DNA of 64,000 nt. Origin: Oopsacas minuta. Its lineage: Eukaryota; Porifera; Hexactinellida; Lyssacinosida; Leucopsacidae. Positions 49,999 through 62,782 of the stretch are shown one piece after another (position 1 is the first letter of the stretch; each line of letters begins with the position of its first letter). The stretch spans positions 732,184-796,183 of the forward strand of contig JAKMXF010000144.1 of the NCBI GenBank assembly GCA_024704765.1, in the 5' to 3' direction. The notes beneath the pieces were generated by a model that made no database searches, was not told the DNA's origin, and saw only the letters and a program-made list of their open reading frames with translations. The translations under genes were made by a program, and so were the position numbers.

Positions 49999-52900
49999 GT
50001 AAAAAGAAGATAATATATTCATGGAGATACGTCATGATCTTGTCTACTGGAAAGTGTTTACAGCTTTCCTGTATCAGTTTTCTCTCTTCCTCACTTACAA
50101 CTTCCTGAAACTCATTTTTCAGAGATGAGAAAGGAATCTATAAAGACATTAGTAGTAAATTAAAAGAGTGATGTTGAAAGTGAATGTAGATATTACAAGT
50201 AATCTAAGAGAGTTTTTGTTTGTGTATGGTTAATTGAAGAATCGTTAGAGGCTACAATATTGTATCCAATTTGTATTTGCATACAATATGGTACAAAAGC
50301 TGCACATTGCAAGCAAGCAAAGCGTACTTGTCAAAATCATATGATACATACCTGTCCTTGGAGAGAGAGCTTCCGAGCTTTCTCTATAGATAGAAGGTTC
50401 CTGAAGCTGATTACATGTTTCAGACATAACTCTACATTTGCCTGTAAATAATTTATGTAATTATTAAGATATTTAACATCAAGAAAAGGAAATCAGCAAT
50501 ATATACCCTTCTGCTCTGTAGAGTACCAGCTCCATAAGAATCATGAGAATACTGTAAAACATCAGTAAGATAAGAAGACAATTTCTGTTCTGGATCTCCT
50601 CCTGCTGATGATAAGAATCTAATCACTACATCTAGTACTAGGAGGACATCACTAACTGCTTCAAGTGAGTCTAAATCTTCTTGTATAGCTTTCCATACTA
50701 TCATTCTCACTTCAGTCTGGAAGAAATAGTTATGAGATTAATACAGAATCTAATCCACGAGAATATGGATCAGTCCCACTTGCAATGTTAATGAACTACG
50801 AGACACTCACTCACTTGAGTGAGTGTCGCGAATACTTCTAATTAGATTGGATCATGTGTATATTTAATATGAATAGAAACACACGTGTATTCATTCTAAC
50901 ATACCAAATGTACAAAACAGACGAACCAATAACAACAAACAGAATTTAAAACACACAAGTACAAATGACTTTACAAATAATATAAGAAAATTTCTGACCT
51001 GTTGAACTTTGTGTCGCACCTGTTCGAACACTCCCAGGTTGTAAGCCTCACGAGTGTACTCGAAGCGGAGATGTTCTGCTAGAATAAGAGGTTTGTTCTG
51101 AATGAATTGTTCCATTAATTGCTGTTCTACTCCCTCAAAATCATAAGTCACTTGACTTCCTTGTCCGAGAGCTAGTGAGTAGTGAGCATGTGACAGTAGT
51201 AGAGGCTGCAGATGTTCCTCGTACTCAATCACATGACTCATATTCAATTCACGGAGTGGTATCTTGTCACTACGGGACCTAATACAATGAGAATAATATG
51301 AGACATGTCTATAGACATATCATTCAATAGAATGATGCATACCACTTCACTCTGTCTCTGTAGGCGTGTACAAATGAGTTGTGTATCAGCACTAGATAGT
51401 CAGTGAGTGAGGTGATCAGCACTCCCCTTCCTGTTGAGGAAGGGAGCAGGTAAGCTAGAGAAGTAGCAGGAGTTATTTCTTGTTGTTCTAGAGATTCTTC
51501 CATTGTGAGACGTCCATTCTTCTTCACATCTTCTCCAATCATACTCCATGCTGTAGCAAGACTCTCCACTAGTCTAGCTAATTCTTCTGATTCATGTTTG
51601 TTATCTAAAAGAAATATAATCGCGATGATTATCACTGAATCAATCAGGTAAATATTGATATTATATTTTACCAGTTTTCATTCTATTTAAGAAATCTTTA
51701 ATAGAAGTATTAGCAGCTTCTCTCCTATCCAATCTGTGTAGGAACTTATCTCCTACTCGTCTCTGTAGCTGTATAATGTCTGGTAAGTAACGAGTCACGA
51801 ATAATTTGTTTTCTTCTTTCAAGAACTTGTCTACTAACGGACACTTGTTTTTGGTATTTAAATCAGCTGTACTGAAGCTCTGAGAGAAATGCTCCAGACT
51901 CACAATAGTTCTGTAACGCCATAGATGAGGTAACGGGTTGTTTGGTTCTGGTTCATCTCTCTCGAATAGAATTCTAAAGATAGAGGTGAATTCATGTAAA
52001 TTCAATTAATCTATATACGAGTACGTAGTGTTGAAACTCAATATTTTGGGGTATGTGTGTGTTTATTGTTTGTCAGGTTTGAAGTATAATATTATAAACA
52101 GGACAAAAATTTCATTATCTCATTGGGGTAATCGAGCATACTTACATGTTATGAATATTTATTGCCATATAATTCATGAATTAATCTTTTCACACTTTTG
52201 ACTGATAACACTGGGCAACATCAAATTTATTCCTCAAATGAAAATATATTACCTAGACTAACTTTGGGATGCTGATTCCAAATCTGAAATCAGAATTGGT
52301 CTATCACGTCAGGATTTCGAGATATGAAAATTCACGAAATTCGGATTTTGCATTGATTGGCACTATATTATAAGGTACTATACAGTACAAGTTAGGCCTA
52401 TTGTACAATTTTCTTTCCCAGCGAATTGTTGGTCAACAATGCATATTATGTACGGTTAATATTAACATTATTTTGTAAATGTAATGTTCTATCTTTTGAC
52501 AATTAATGCATTCTTGAGTGTTCTTGGCCATGGCTATAAGGAGGGGTTATTTAGCCTACTTGCGGGTGGATTGTAGACTGTATCGATAAACCAACAACAT
52601 TACTGTTTCGCAGAATTTTTAGTTTGTAACTGATTGTGTATTTAAGCTTTTTGTTTACAATGAATACGAGCAGAAGACAATGCACGAACTGGGATATTTG
52701 TTGGCCCCCAAATACGTGATTTGATGCGTGACCCAGTATTTCCATCCAAGCTTAATTCAATTGAATTGGAAGCCTGGAATGCATTTGTACAGATTGTACA
52801 AAATTTTCTTGGAAACTATAGGGCAGAAAATTACTCGGAACTAGTGGACAATTTGCTGGAATCATACCGCAAAATGGGCTGCAGAATGTCGCTTAAACTG

Positions 52901-54342
52901 CATTTTCTTCATTCACACTTGGACTTTTTCCCATCAAACCTGGGTGATGTGAGCAACGAACATGGAGAAAGATTTCACCAAGACATCTCTGTGATGAAAT
53001 CGCGGTATAGAGGTCGATTTAACCCAAACATGATGGGGGACTACTGCTGGTTTCTCCAGCGTGAAACTGACACTGAACATGCTCGAAAGAGCAAGTGTAT
53101 AAAGCACTTTTGAGAGGATACAATGTTATTTTTGTCTGGTTTAATCATCCTGAGTTGTGTTAAATTGTGCAAAATGATAATTTTGTTATTTTCACTAGCA
53201 ATCACTGTGTTTATTACATGTAATGTTTTGTTCTGCACAGCCAAAATTAGCCAAAATGACAATTACGGGTTGTTGTGTACATAAGTCATATCTCAAAAAC
53301 GTGACGTGTTAGAAAATATCTAAGGCCAGAATTGGATTCAGCATGGCCATATTAGTCTAGGTAAACTTGAAACGAGCAAGGAATAAAAAATAAGTTGTAA
53401 AATGTTGTCTAGTGTAATTCAAGATGATGCTAGAGAATTCGTATCATTGGTATTATATGGTACTTGGGTAGTAGGTTCACATTTCGAATATAGATCACCA
53501 TGTGTAGCATATGGGAAATCATTATTCACACCTAGAGAATTCATTTCAATGGTACAGCTTATACTGGGTAATCGAGTATGCTAATTCCAGATACAATAGA
53601 AGCCACTTAATCGGGACAAGTCGGGAGTGAGGTTTTGTCCGATCATCCGTACATCCTGTTAACCGATGTAAATATTTACTATTAGAAAACTTCTCATATA
53701 CAAATTGTTGTTCTCCTGTAAATTGTTCTATCAAATAAAATTTGATGTAGAAGTGTTAATTCCACAAGAGCACGAAATGTTCGCAATCCACGTAGCGGGA
53801 GCAACCATAGCGCTCGTATACTAAGAATCGCGCTGTATTGACCTGAGTAAGTGATTGTTAATAATCTTCTTCTCACTCAGCACCTGTTCCATCTGTCTCT
53901 GTACATCTGTGTTTAGAGAGCTGAGTATAGGTTGAATGAATTTCTTATCAAATTCTCTCTCCCATTGCTCTCTTAATTCACGCTGTGTTAAATCAGTAGT
54001 AATGCCACCTGTAATATAATCGAATAATAAATCACAAATATACTAAGACTGTTAAACCACTCACATGGCTCTTCTACTCTTTCCATTACAGATTTTATGA
54101 TCAGATGGATAAAGAAGATAACTTCCTCAAAGTTCTTTCCTGTCAGTCTAGTTAATGATCTAATGTCTCTCTCTAGATGTAGATAGAAGAAGTTGGGAAG
54201 ATCTCTAGGATCATTTAGTCCTCCTTTTATGAGAGAAGGAAGTAATGGACTCCTGTCTGTAGGATGTTTGGAACAAGATGACCAGATGAAGGAGATGTCC
54301 ATTAGGATACGAATAATCTTAACTGAAGCAGGAGATAGTGAC
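49755..54342 (-). CDS. RNF213: RNF213 orthologue, C-terminal exons (E3 C-terminal domain)
   Basis: Nine exons with consistent phase and GT-AG borders: 54342-54065, 54008-53843, 51973-51672, 51604-51343, 51278-50999, 50716-50507, 50441-50352, 50137-49968, 49911-49755 (stop at 49755). They encode the conserved region after the RZ finger of animal RNF213. Landmarks in order: LSPASVKIIRILMDISFIWS, LTQRELREQWEREF, PLPHLWRYRTIVSLEHF, LAYLLPSSTGRGVLITSLTD, YDFEGVEQQLMEQFIQNKP, VIRFLSSAGGDPEQKLSSYL, and the terminal ELPEGFNQFPQQIQQSQCAS, which matches the end of the vertebrate protein. The 1,869-base intron between the second and third of these exons hosts the antisense transposon-like frame at 52655-53113. 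The last two exons lie in one arm of the inverted duplication. Confidence 0.93.
52655..53113 (+). mobile_element. Transposon-associated GERFHQDI fragment inside an RNF213 intron
   Basis: From about 52680 the frame reads GIFVGPQIRDLMRDPVF, then ELEAWNAFVQIVQNFLGNYR, LKLHFLHSHLDFFPSNLGDV, HGERFHQDISVMKSRYRGRF and MMGDYCWFLQRE, ending at 53113. It is open for over 130 codons and lacks the upstream PPLHIKLG region kept, in decayed form, by the copy at 23402-24005. It lies antisense in an RNF213 intron. The family recurs in invertebrate genomes as repetitive uncharacterised proteins; I have no function for it. Confidence 0.75.
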
Positions 54343-54563
54343 CTATATAATTAGTATATGACCATGTAATCTAAAATATGTTAATTAAATCCATATTTCT
54401 AACCGCATCAACCCATTGAAGGCTAACTTGTACATACCTAGTGGTCTGAATAAGCCCCCCCCCCTTATTGATTTTTAGATTTTCTTCCAACCCCTCCCCG
54501 TTTTTTCGGACACCTAGAGTTGCTGGTTATAGTGAAGTGGTTAGAAAAATCCTAAATAAATTG

Positions 54564-57500
54564 TCAGTGATCCGGATTAATAACTTCTCTTAGAAATGTA
54601 TATATAATTTGTATTAAACTAAATTCGCTCGATATGCATAAACTCTCTATATTATGCGATTTATATGCAATATTTTTGATCCACTTTGGTTTACGTTTAG
54701 CATAAGCGTCCTTGACAGTATATATCCATGAAGTTGACAATACAAATGTGTTGTAAAGTATAAACAACCTTTCCCCACTTGGTACATCAATACTATCATT
54801 AGCGTTTGCTAACAAATATCCTAATTTTGTTTCGTCTTTGTTTATGTTAAGTATAACATTCTGAGATTCCAGTACTTCATTAATTCCTCCAATTTTACAT
54901 CCACAATCTGGACAAATAGACACCTCTGTAGGGTTGGTACACTAAATAAAATATTGTATGTAATGTTAAGGTTCAAACACAAAATTATGCAGTATATACT
55001 AAATTATAAAGTGATTACAATCATAGCATAATATCTATGTGCTGAACTAAGTTCTACTAAGTTGCATTCTATTGCAGCTTCTATAGCTATAAGGTGGTGT
55101 CCTAATGTAATAGAGGATATCCTTGCGGCGGTATAAATGCTAGTGGTCATACTGACACGACAATTCGTACACATAGATACATTTTAGGGTGGATAGACAT
55201 TTTATTGATGATTAATCATACTGTCGAAGATCCGAATCTCCAAGATGTGGGATGCTCCTTAAACTGGGCACCATTTATCCAAAAGGTTGAAATTTTATTT
55301 GATCTTTTTCAGATAATTCCCCTAGTGATAGAGTTGTCTTTGGTTGTAGTACTTGAAGTCCGTTTATTTGTAACAACAATCTGTTAAACATTATTCAAAT
55401 GCATCTTGATATTTAATATCACAGTAGAACGCATGGGACCCGGCACTTCGTGCCTCGAATTTAGCAGAGTATAAAATTGCATAATGAATTAACAAATATA
55501 TATTTTAACTATTTGTTTACTTTATATTCATAAAAACAACAAAGATTTACATATGAGAAACTTAAAATTCAGATTCAGCGTACATTGTTACCCCATTGTA
55601 GCCGTTAAGAGCAATTCCCTACCTATATTCTGAAATTTCAACTATTTTTTTACTTTATATTCATAAAAAACCACAAAAAATACTAATTCAAAAGTGTGAA
55701 AATCAGATTCTGCACATCCGATATATTTAGTCAAGTTTATTCAATTCTGTACACTTTCTTGGTAAACACGATAAATACAATATTATGCGACATCTGAGAA
55801 TTGAGAAATTCAAATTCACTACAACATTCCATAAATCCTTTCCTTGACAACGGGAAAATAAACACGCACCACAATATTTGAGGTTTGATAATATAGATTT
55901 GTATTTTAAGTAATCAGGATTGAATTTAACCATTGTACATTCGGGAAATTGCAAAAGATTCAATGTCAAACCATTCCAATAATTGTGAATTATACAAAAG
56001 AGTCCTAGCATCCACTTTTTATTGCAAGAATATTGAATATTATGCAGAACAACGATGAAATTTGTAAATTATTTGCAATTACAAAGGAGCGCGCTCCTTC
56101 AAAAAATGTAGCGAAGCTCCACCTTCCGCTCCTGAATCATAATTCGTGCGCGCAACAGGTCCCGCTACTTCAAAATAGGAGCGCGACCGGGAGCGACGTT
56201 CTTGGGGAGCGCTCCTTTAATGCTCTGATTAAGCGAAAACGTATCACGAATTTAAAAGTTGAGTGTAAATTGTATCTTACCCCTCCAATTAAGTAAGGAT
56301 GACCTTTAGGGCATCTATGCCATCCTCTAGATGCAGATAATACAGACATAACATCTTTAGCAGATATTAATGGATCATCCATCATAGTAGGAAATAATCT
56401 GTCCTGTAGAGTCTGAGGGTTCTCGTATATCAAAGCAATAGGTAGGAACAGCTTGTGATATTTCTTACAAGATAGCATAACAGCTACATGGTATATTAGT
56501 CTGATTAGGAATAATTCATGATTACTGGAAGTATCTGTGAGTTTAAGATTTGGTAGATTTCCATCTCCAAAGTTGTTTGTTGTTATCTGAATAGCTAAAT
56601 TGTATAGTACTGGGTTGATTTTCTTCAGGTCAGAATTCACAAAATTTGTGAGTGTAGCATATTTCTAAAACAATGTATCCGATAATATGTGACAGATAAT
56701 CGTTAAATTATAACATTTATTAATGGCGAATTTTACAGTTTTGCTGTCAAGGTTTGAAGTCAAATTACTAATTCCTCAATCAATACTGTGCAACAATAAA
56801 GATATACAAACTGGATGGAATTTAGAATAAATTTAACAACTATGAATTAAAGACTACTTACACTCTTTTCAAATATTTTATTATCTCCACTCTGCTGTAT
56901 CGAAGATAAAAGTTGTTGAAAGATAGAATAAATGAAGTATTCTGGTGCCTCAGATTTCTAAAGAGCAGTATTTTGATAGATTATCGCGAATATCTTTACT
57001 AGATCACTTCACGAAGAAGTAAGGCACCCGCACGACACTGATTGTCTGTCGTCGTTTAGGAGCATTCGGCAATTCATACGTAAACAGTATGCCACGACGA
57101 TAAGTTTGCACTGATTATGATGCCAGGAATGGAGGGTCTAGCACATAAGCTATAAGTAAGGGGACTGAAGTTTCAAACCTGAACAGTTTCCCATATAATT
57201 TGTGTGAATATTAATAGAAATTATATGAATATTGCTATCCCAAAAAGATTAAAGTACCAACTAATAATTATAACTAAAAGGCTCACAGTTTTAGGTTTGA
57301 ATAATTGCAAGATAGTATCATTTTTGTTTATCTTAATGGCTTGTTCAACTGCTTTAATCATTCTTGTATATTCTTCTCTGTATATCAAAAAATAATCAGG
57401 AATCTAAACAATAAAATGTAATGAAAGCATACTACCTCGGTATTTCTAACTATTACCACACAAATATATCTCAGTATAGATTATAGGCGTCGTAAACCAC

Positions 57501-58323
57501 CCGGATACCCAGAAATGTCCGAATGGCCCCGAGGACTATCTGGAACTCAGGGTGTTACCCTCGGACCTATCATATACTTCATACAATAGATATTTGGTGC
57601 TATAATATCAAACTTTCATTATACTCAATCTAAAATGTCCTCTAAAGTACAGAAATTCAGCTCTCCACACCTCAAAATGTTGTATTTGGTGTCTAATAAC
57701 GGCCCGAATTGCCAGGTTCACGATCCTGGCGAAAAGCCTCAGGGCGACCCAAAGTTGAGGATAATTTTACGAAGCCCAGGTATATATTAATGGAAGGAAT
57801 CAAACACATTATCCAAGTACCTGTTTTTACGAAAATGTATCATATTGTAGAATGATACAGTTTCGTAAAAGAATATTTCTGGGGTAATAGTCAGAGGTAA
57901 ACTATATTTTCTAACTGTAATAAGTACCTCCATATTGTCCGTTATACAATCTGGTAAAATCCAGGAAAATTTTGTATTTGAATTAAGAAAATTTATTGTA
58001 TCACTTCCCAATTGATGATATATATTCTTGAATAGGAGTAAACGGATATCTGCATGTCCTTTCAGCAAAGAGATTTCCTGGAAGCTAGTAACCAGTCCCA
58101 TTCTCTTTCCATGATCAGGTAGTTGTGTGTTTGTATTATTAAGGTTAAAACATTCAACAATCCATTTAGATACGGACACACAGATAAATCTTAGTGTAGC
58201 TATCTTCTCTAACAATTCATAAGATATTTCTAGCTGAACATTTCGCATACTAGTAATCTGGGATGTTAGAAAGTTGAGTTTATTTTCATATTTTTCACTG
58301 TTATATCGTTGATGAATAGAATC
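54564..58323 (-). CDS. RNF213: RNF213 orthologue, middle exons including the RZ zinc finger
   Basis: Exons: 58323-about 57808, 57403-57287, 56957-56862, 56664-56281 and one starting at 54941. The RZ (RNF213/ZNFX1) finger is split by a 1,339-base intron: the fourth exon ends WHRCPKGHPYLIGG and the next begins CTNPTEVSICPDCGCKIGG. Spliced, the zinc-binding C, H, C, C residues keep the vertebrate spacing, with 16 positions from H to the CPDC pair. After the finger DETKLGYLLANAND matches the vertebrate linker, so the exon probably ends soon after (near 54790), although the frame stays open to 54564. The junction between the first two exons is uncertain: the strong donor at 57820 does not fit the phase, a weaker GTGTTT at 57807 does. 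Confidence 0.88.
55530..55860. repeat. Repeats of families C and B inside RNF213 intron
   Basis: About 55500-55650 resembles the 131-bp unit (CAGCGTACATTG, TACCCCATTGTAGCCGTTAAG, TTTACTTTATATTCATAAAAA twice). About 55690-55860 is family B in reverse orientation (AAGTGTGAAAATCAGATTC, TTCCTTGACAACGG). Confidence 0.6.
56083..56218. mobile_element. Small element with GGAGCGC inverted ends in RNF213 intron
   Basis: AAAGGAGCGC at 56083 and GCGCTCCTTT ending at 56218 are inverted, with further GGAGCG/CGCTCC words inside, in a region far more GC-rich than its surroundings. About 136 bp; no clear target duplication. It stands 62 bases from the splice donor of the first RZ-finger exon. Confidence 0.5.
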
Positions 58324-58499
58324 CTAAATATCAGTATATTACAAATAAAATTTGTTAGGTATGTAATAACTGTTTGAAATGTGATACGGGTGATAACATA
58401 TAATATCGAATATATTATAGAAAATAGTGACTCCAGGTGCGCCGGTACTCATCTACACCAAAAATCACCACATCCTATATTTAATATTTGAAAAATTAC

Positions 58500-61400
58500 C
58501 TCAATTGAATGAGCTATCAATAGGTACAATTCTCTCTTCATTAAGTGATTTTTTAGATTACTCGCCACATTCGTCAAATAATTCGAAATGTATTCCTTAA
58601 ACACATCTTCCCTACAAGTAAACAAGATCAATATTAAGTATCCTGATAGCATATTGAATATAAACATCATTGTAGTTTTCTAATTGTAAATTATAGTATA
58701 TTGTTATAGTAGTTTAGTTATAATATGTATGAAGGCATCAAAATTGAGGGGAGTGATTCATGCACTATAGATCGAATATGTAAATATAGCAAAGATAGAA
58801 GGTTACCTATATCTAATCAGCAGCTGTAGTAAATAGGCTCCGAAAGCTAGAGAAGGCTCAACTCCATCTTTAGTAAAAATATTAATTTTTCCTTTGTCAT
58901 AACTCTTTTTACTTACACTCTTTTCATTGGGTATAACAAACTCCATAAGGAGATTACTGAGTTCATTATTTCCATCTTCTAACTCTATAGATTTGAATGT
59001 TAGATTAGTCAGGATACTGATGAAGAATCTTGTAGCTCTAATCTGGAATTCTTGCATGTCAAGTGCAGTTAATCTAGACCTGTACGTATAATATTTTAAA
59101 GTAAATAGTTGGTAGCAATGAATTGAATATTTTTAGCAATCCTTACCCTGAAACCTTTTTGATCTTCTTCACACTCTTAGATAAGATCTCAAGTATATGG
59201 TTAATTACTTTTACTGAAGAAAAATTTGGACTTTCTCCAAAGAGCTATTTAGTGAAATAAAAGAAAAGATGAATCCATAAATCTGAGATTTAGTTAGTCA
59301 CCAGAGGAAATTTTACAAAAAGAAGCACAAATTTGGTAACCTGAGCTGGGTGGTGCTAAGTTGCTTAATATGGATCAGAATGGGAGTATTTTCTGGCCTG
59401 CCTACGCGGCCCAAAAAGATTTTTGGCCAAATCCTTGACCTGTTTTGGATCACTAATTGATATTCAGAGCAAATTAAGCTCTAACTTTAATTTGGATTAT
59501 AGCAATATTGTGAATACTTTTGACGAAGTTAAACCGTAGTTTCTCCTGGAATAATATTGTTTTTGTGAGCTTCTTGCGAGGCCGAAATATTCATGCATGC
59601 TTTTTGAGGGCTGAATAATACAATCGCACGGCTGGCGCGGTTAGAAATTTCGGCCCGCTTGCAACTCTGGGACTGAGGAATAATGTGATAAACATTTGTA
59701 TTGATAATTTTCTAATTTAAACAATTGAATTAATCAACTTACCAAAAACAATTTGTGTATCTTGGATTCTATAACCTTGAACCAAACACCAAGAGCACAA
59801 TGAGTAATAAATAATTGAACTGCCACAATACGATTCCACCTAGACCTACATATAACACACACTATAATAATTCTATAAATGATGTAAAGTCAACAGACCG
59901 GCAGTGCAGCTAGCTGTTTTAAGAGGATTACAATTACCCCTACCCTGTCATAGGAAACTCATGTATAGTACAATTTTGAATTGGCCCAAAAGGCAAAAAC
60001 ATTGATTTGTATTGCATAGACGTAGGATGATAGTGTGAGCTGCCAGGACAATGGCTCAGGTCTTAATATAGATTTAGGCAACCCGCGGACCCTAAGTATG
60101 TATAGGTTAAATTTTGCACACCCAATGTATTAAAGTATATAACAAAGGGCTTTCCCTCTATTGATATTTAGGTCACAAACAGCTGTATTATATTTATTTA
60201 AAGTAGCTGTACCTCAGATCCAGTTTGTAATTTTCATTAGATGAATTTCTGTTTAAGCACAATCCCTTCTCCACTATACCATGCCACTGATTAACTTCAC
60301 TAACATATTGTTCAGCTAGCTCCCTACTAGCTGTACGCTCTTTCTTGTGTGAACACAGATTAATTATCAGTTCTAACAAAATTAGTTCGAGACAGTTCAT
60401 CTTGTTTCTGTTGTCAACATTTTTCACCAACTTTGAGAAAATTTGATTGAATTTGCCTGCCAAACTGTTTTCTAATTGAAAAGCTTGTTGCAATAAATCA
60501 AATAACTGCTTTGAGTCTTCATAAGCACAATGAATTCTTGGAATGGATATTTTATCGCTCAGCTTCGTACCTCCTTCATCATGTGAAGTACAGTTTAGCA
60601 GGACATTTTCATAGACCTATTATAATATAAAATCTAGTAAGAGAGTGTGGAAACTGCGTTATTATACAGGAACAAATTTCATAAAAATCTTTGATTAACA
60701 ATATTTGACAGATTAGTAATTTGGAAATTTTCAGATTAGGCTTTGTAGCTGGCGGATAATTTACTGTTGAATTTTGTGTATAAACATATCTCGTGTTGAA
60801 TTTCGTATTTGCTTTATCTCTTCATGTACAGATGTCCGATATATCGACCTGTTATGGGAAGCTCTGCGTCAAAGTGTTTGTGTTTCGTTAGTGTCAACAC
60901 ACAGCATACTTATGCTGTACATTTCTAGTAAGAACTTATATAACTCTAACGACATTAAAAGTGACCTACCTCATATTTATCATCATCAATTGGAAATAGA
61001 TTCATAAATATGAAATCTTTCAAATATAAATGCACTAACTGAAGGGATTCGTCCCTTTTCGGCATGTGCTTCATAAGTTTCTTCCCAATAGGAGTCTTAG
61101 CGAAAAGTTCCTCAAAACGAGTCCAAATGTCATCAGAAGCATCAGCTATAAGATATGCTTCATGTAAAAATAATTCATAATATACATTTCTGCTCTACCC
61201 GACCTGACTGGTTATTCTGACGATCAGACTCATTACAAGTACAAAAGCCATATTTTCAGATTTCAATTATCACGGTCAATCCAAATTGTTAGAGGTTACC
61301 AGACTGTTCGAGAGCTCTTACCTGTTTCAGCAATAGGAACACAGGTAATACAAATTTACGCTCCATTCTAAATTGTATTAAGGAATTATGCTAATATTAT

Positions 61401-62782
61401 ACATTCTATCTCGTTGGGATGCTACGACCTTTTGTATATGTTGAGTGGCATTACTAACATATTTCTCTAAAATGTGTATTAAATGGGATTTCCGTTTTTA
61501 TAGGTCAGACTGGTATCAAATAATTCTCATTCCCACAAATGTTCTAAAAATGCAGAATTCAATCTACTATTAAGTAAACTTTCTTATGAATAATATATGA
61601 TAAGATGTACTATTCTAACCTGATAAGATTTTTGTTTCTTTCAAAAGCTGAGATAAACACTGATTAATGAACCAAGAGAAAGGGAAGTGAGCTTTAAAGT
61701 ACTGTCCACCAGCTCCATCACTTAACACAGGAACTTTCCTTCTAGGTAGTAGTGTGTTTGGAGAGATTGTGTCTTTGTATTGTAACACAAGCAGACGCTC
61801 ATCTCTGAATATATCATGCCAGAGATTGAATAAACATTCTGGTACTTCTTCATTATAGAGAGCTAGCTCTAGATTTCCATTTCTATCTATACAAGCAATC
61901 AACTCTGCTACTAGAGGAGTAATAGTACTGTTAATACGGAGATTTACAGCTTTACGGAATGTTCCAGATGATTGTATGTCTTCTACACAATTAGCTGTCT
62001 GTAGTAACCAGTCTGTATTGGTATCAATTGAAGAATTAGATTGATCTCTCAACAGTATAGTCAATCTTTGACATAAAGTTCGATGAAGTCAACTATAAAT
62101 GAGGGTAGAGAATGTAGTTATATAAGAATGAGGTTTAAAAAATTTATATTATTAAATCTCAATTGTTGTCTGTTAGTCTGTTTGTTTGGCCGTTGTCAAG
62201 AAATGCTATTTTGAAATTGATGCATAACTATGTATTTATCGTGTTTATCAAGGAAGTAAATAGAATTCAATAAAACTTCACTAAATATATCGAACATGCT
62301 GAATCCGATTTTCACATTTTTGGATTAATCATATGTAAATTTATTGTTGTTTTTATGAATATAAAGTGAACAAATTAGCAAAATCTCAAAATTTAGGGGA
62401 GATACTTACCCTCAACGGCTAGAAAGGGGGTTGATCTTACAAAATATTGTAATAACACATATGCCATATACTGATATTAGTGAATTACATTGTTCTAAAT
62501 ATATCTATATCATAATACTCAAAGGGGCGGTCAATTTAGAGAATAATGGATACCCCGAGGCGCATTGCGCCGAATTCATCGCGAAGCGACGAGCCAAAGC
62601 TTATCTTATTAAAAATGAAACGGGACCTAACATTTGACAATCTCATACTTACAACTGTACTTGTTTGTAGTTAAGAGAAGATCCAAATGTTGAATTCGAT
62701 CAATAATACGATCATCACTGCAATGATCATCCTCTAATCTTGAAACTGTTAACTGAATACAATTTTTCAATCTTTCTTTTAT
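58500..62782 (-). CDS. RNF213: RNF213 orthologue, upstream exons in the window (region flanking the RING position)
   Basis: Exons: 62782-62653, about 62064-61621, 61145-60970, 60616-60213, 59845-59743, 59244-59147, 59079-58807, 58611-58500. RNF213 is a giant AAA+ ubiquitin ligase active on lipid droplets, bacteria and viruses in vertebrates; its AAA+ core lies outside this window. Landmarks: AHFPFSWFINQCLSQLLKET, KTPIGKKLMKHMP, LVHLYLKDFIFMNLFP, then ALDMQEFQIRATRFFISILT, LAFGAYLLQLLIRYREDVFK and LYLLIAHSIEDSI across a splice. All except the first junction are phase-consistent. The 5' side of the second exon is unsure (the best acceptor at 62093 gives the wrong phase). Where vertebrates have the C3HC4 RING, the exon ending SVKKIKKVSG joins SRLTALDMQ directly through a 67-base intron; no RING is present. 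Confidence 0.88.
62148..62625 (+). repeat. Dispersed repeat family B, longest copy (RNF213 intron)
   Basis: Joins the part seen at 46920-47152 and the part seen at 25030-25325 in one element of about 480 bases, so those two are partial copies. It lies in the intron between the first two RNF213 exons of the window. Confidence 0.8.
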
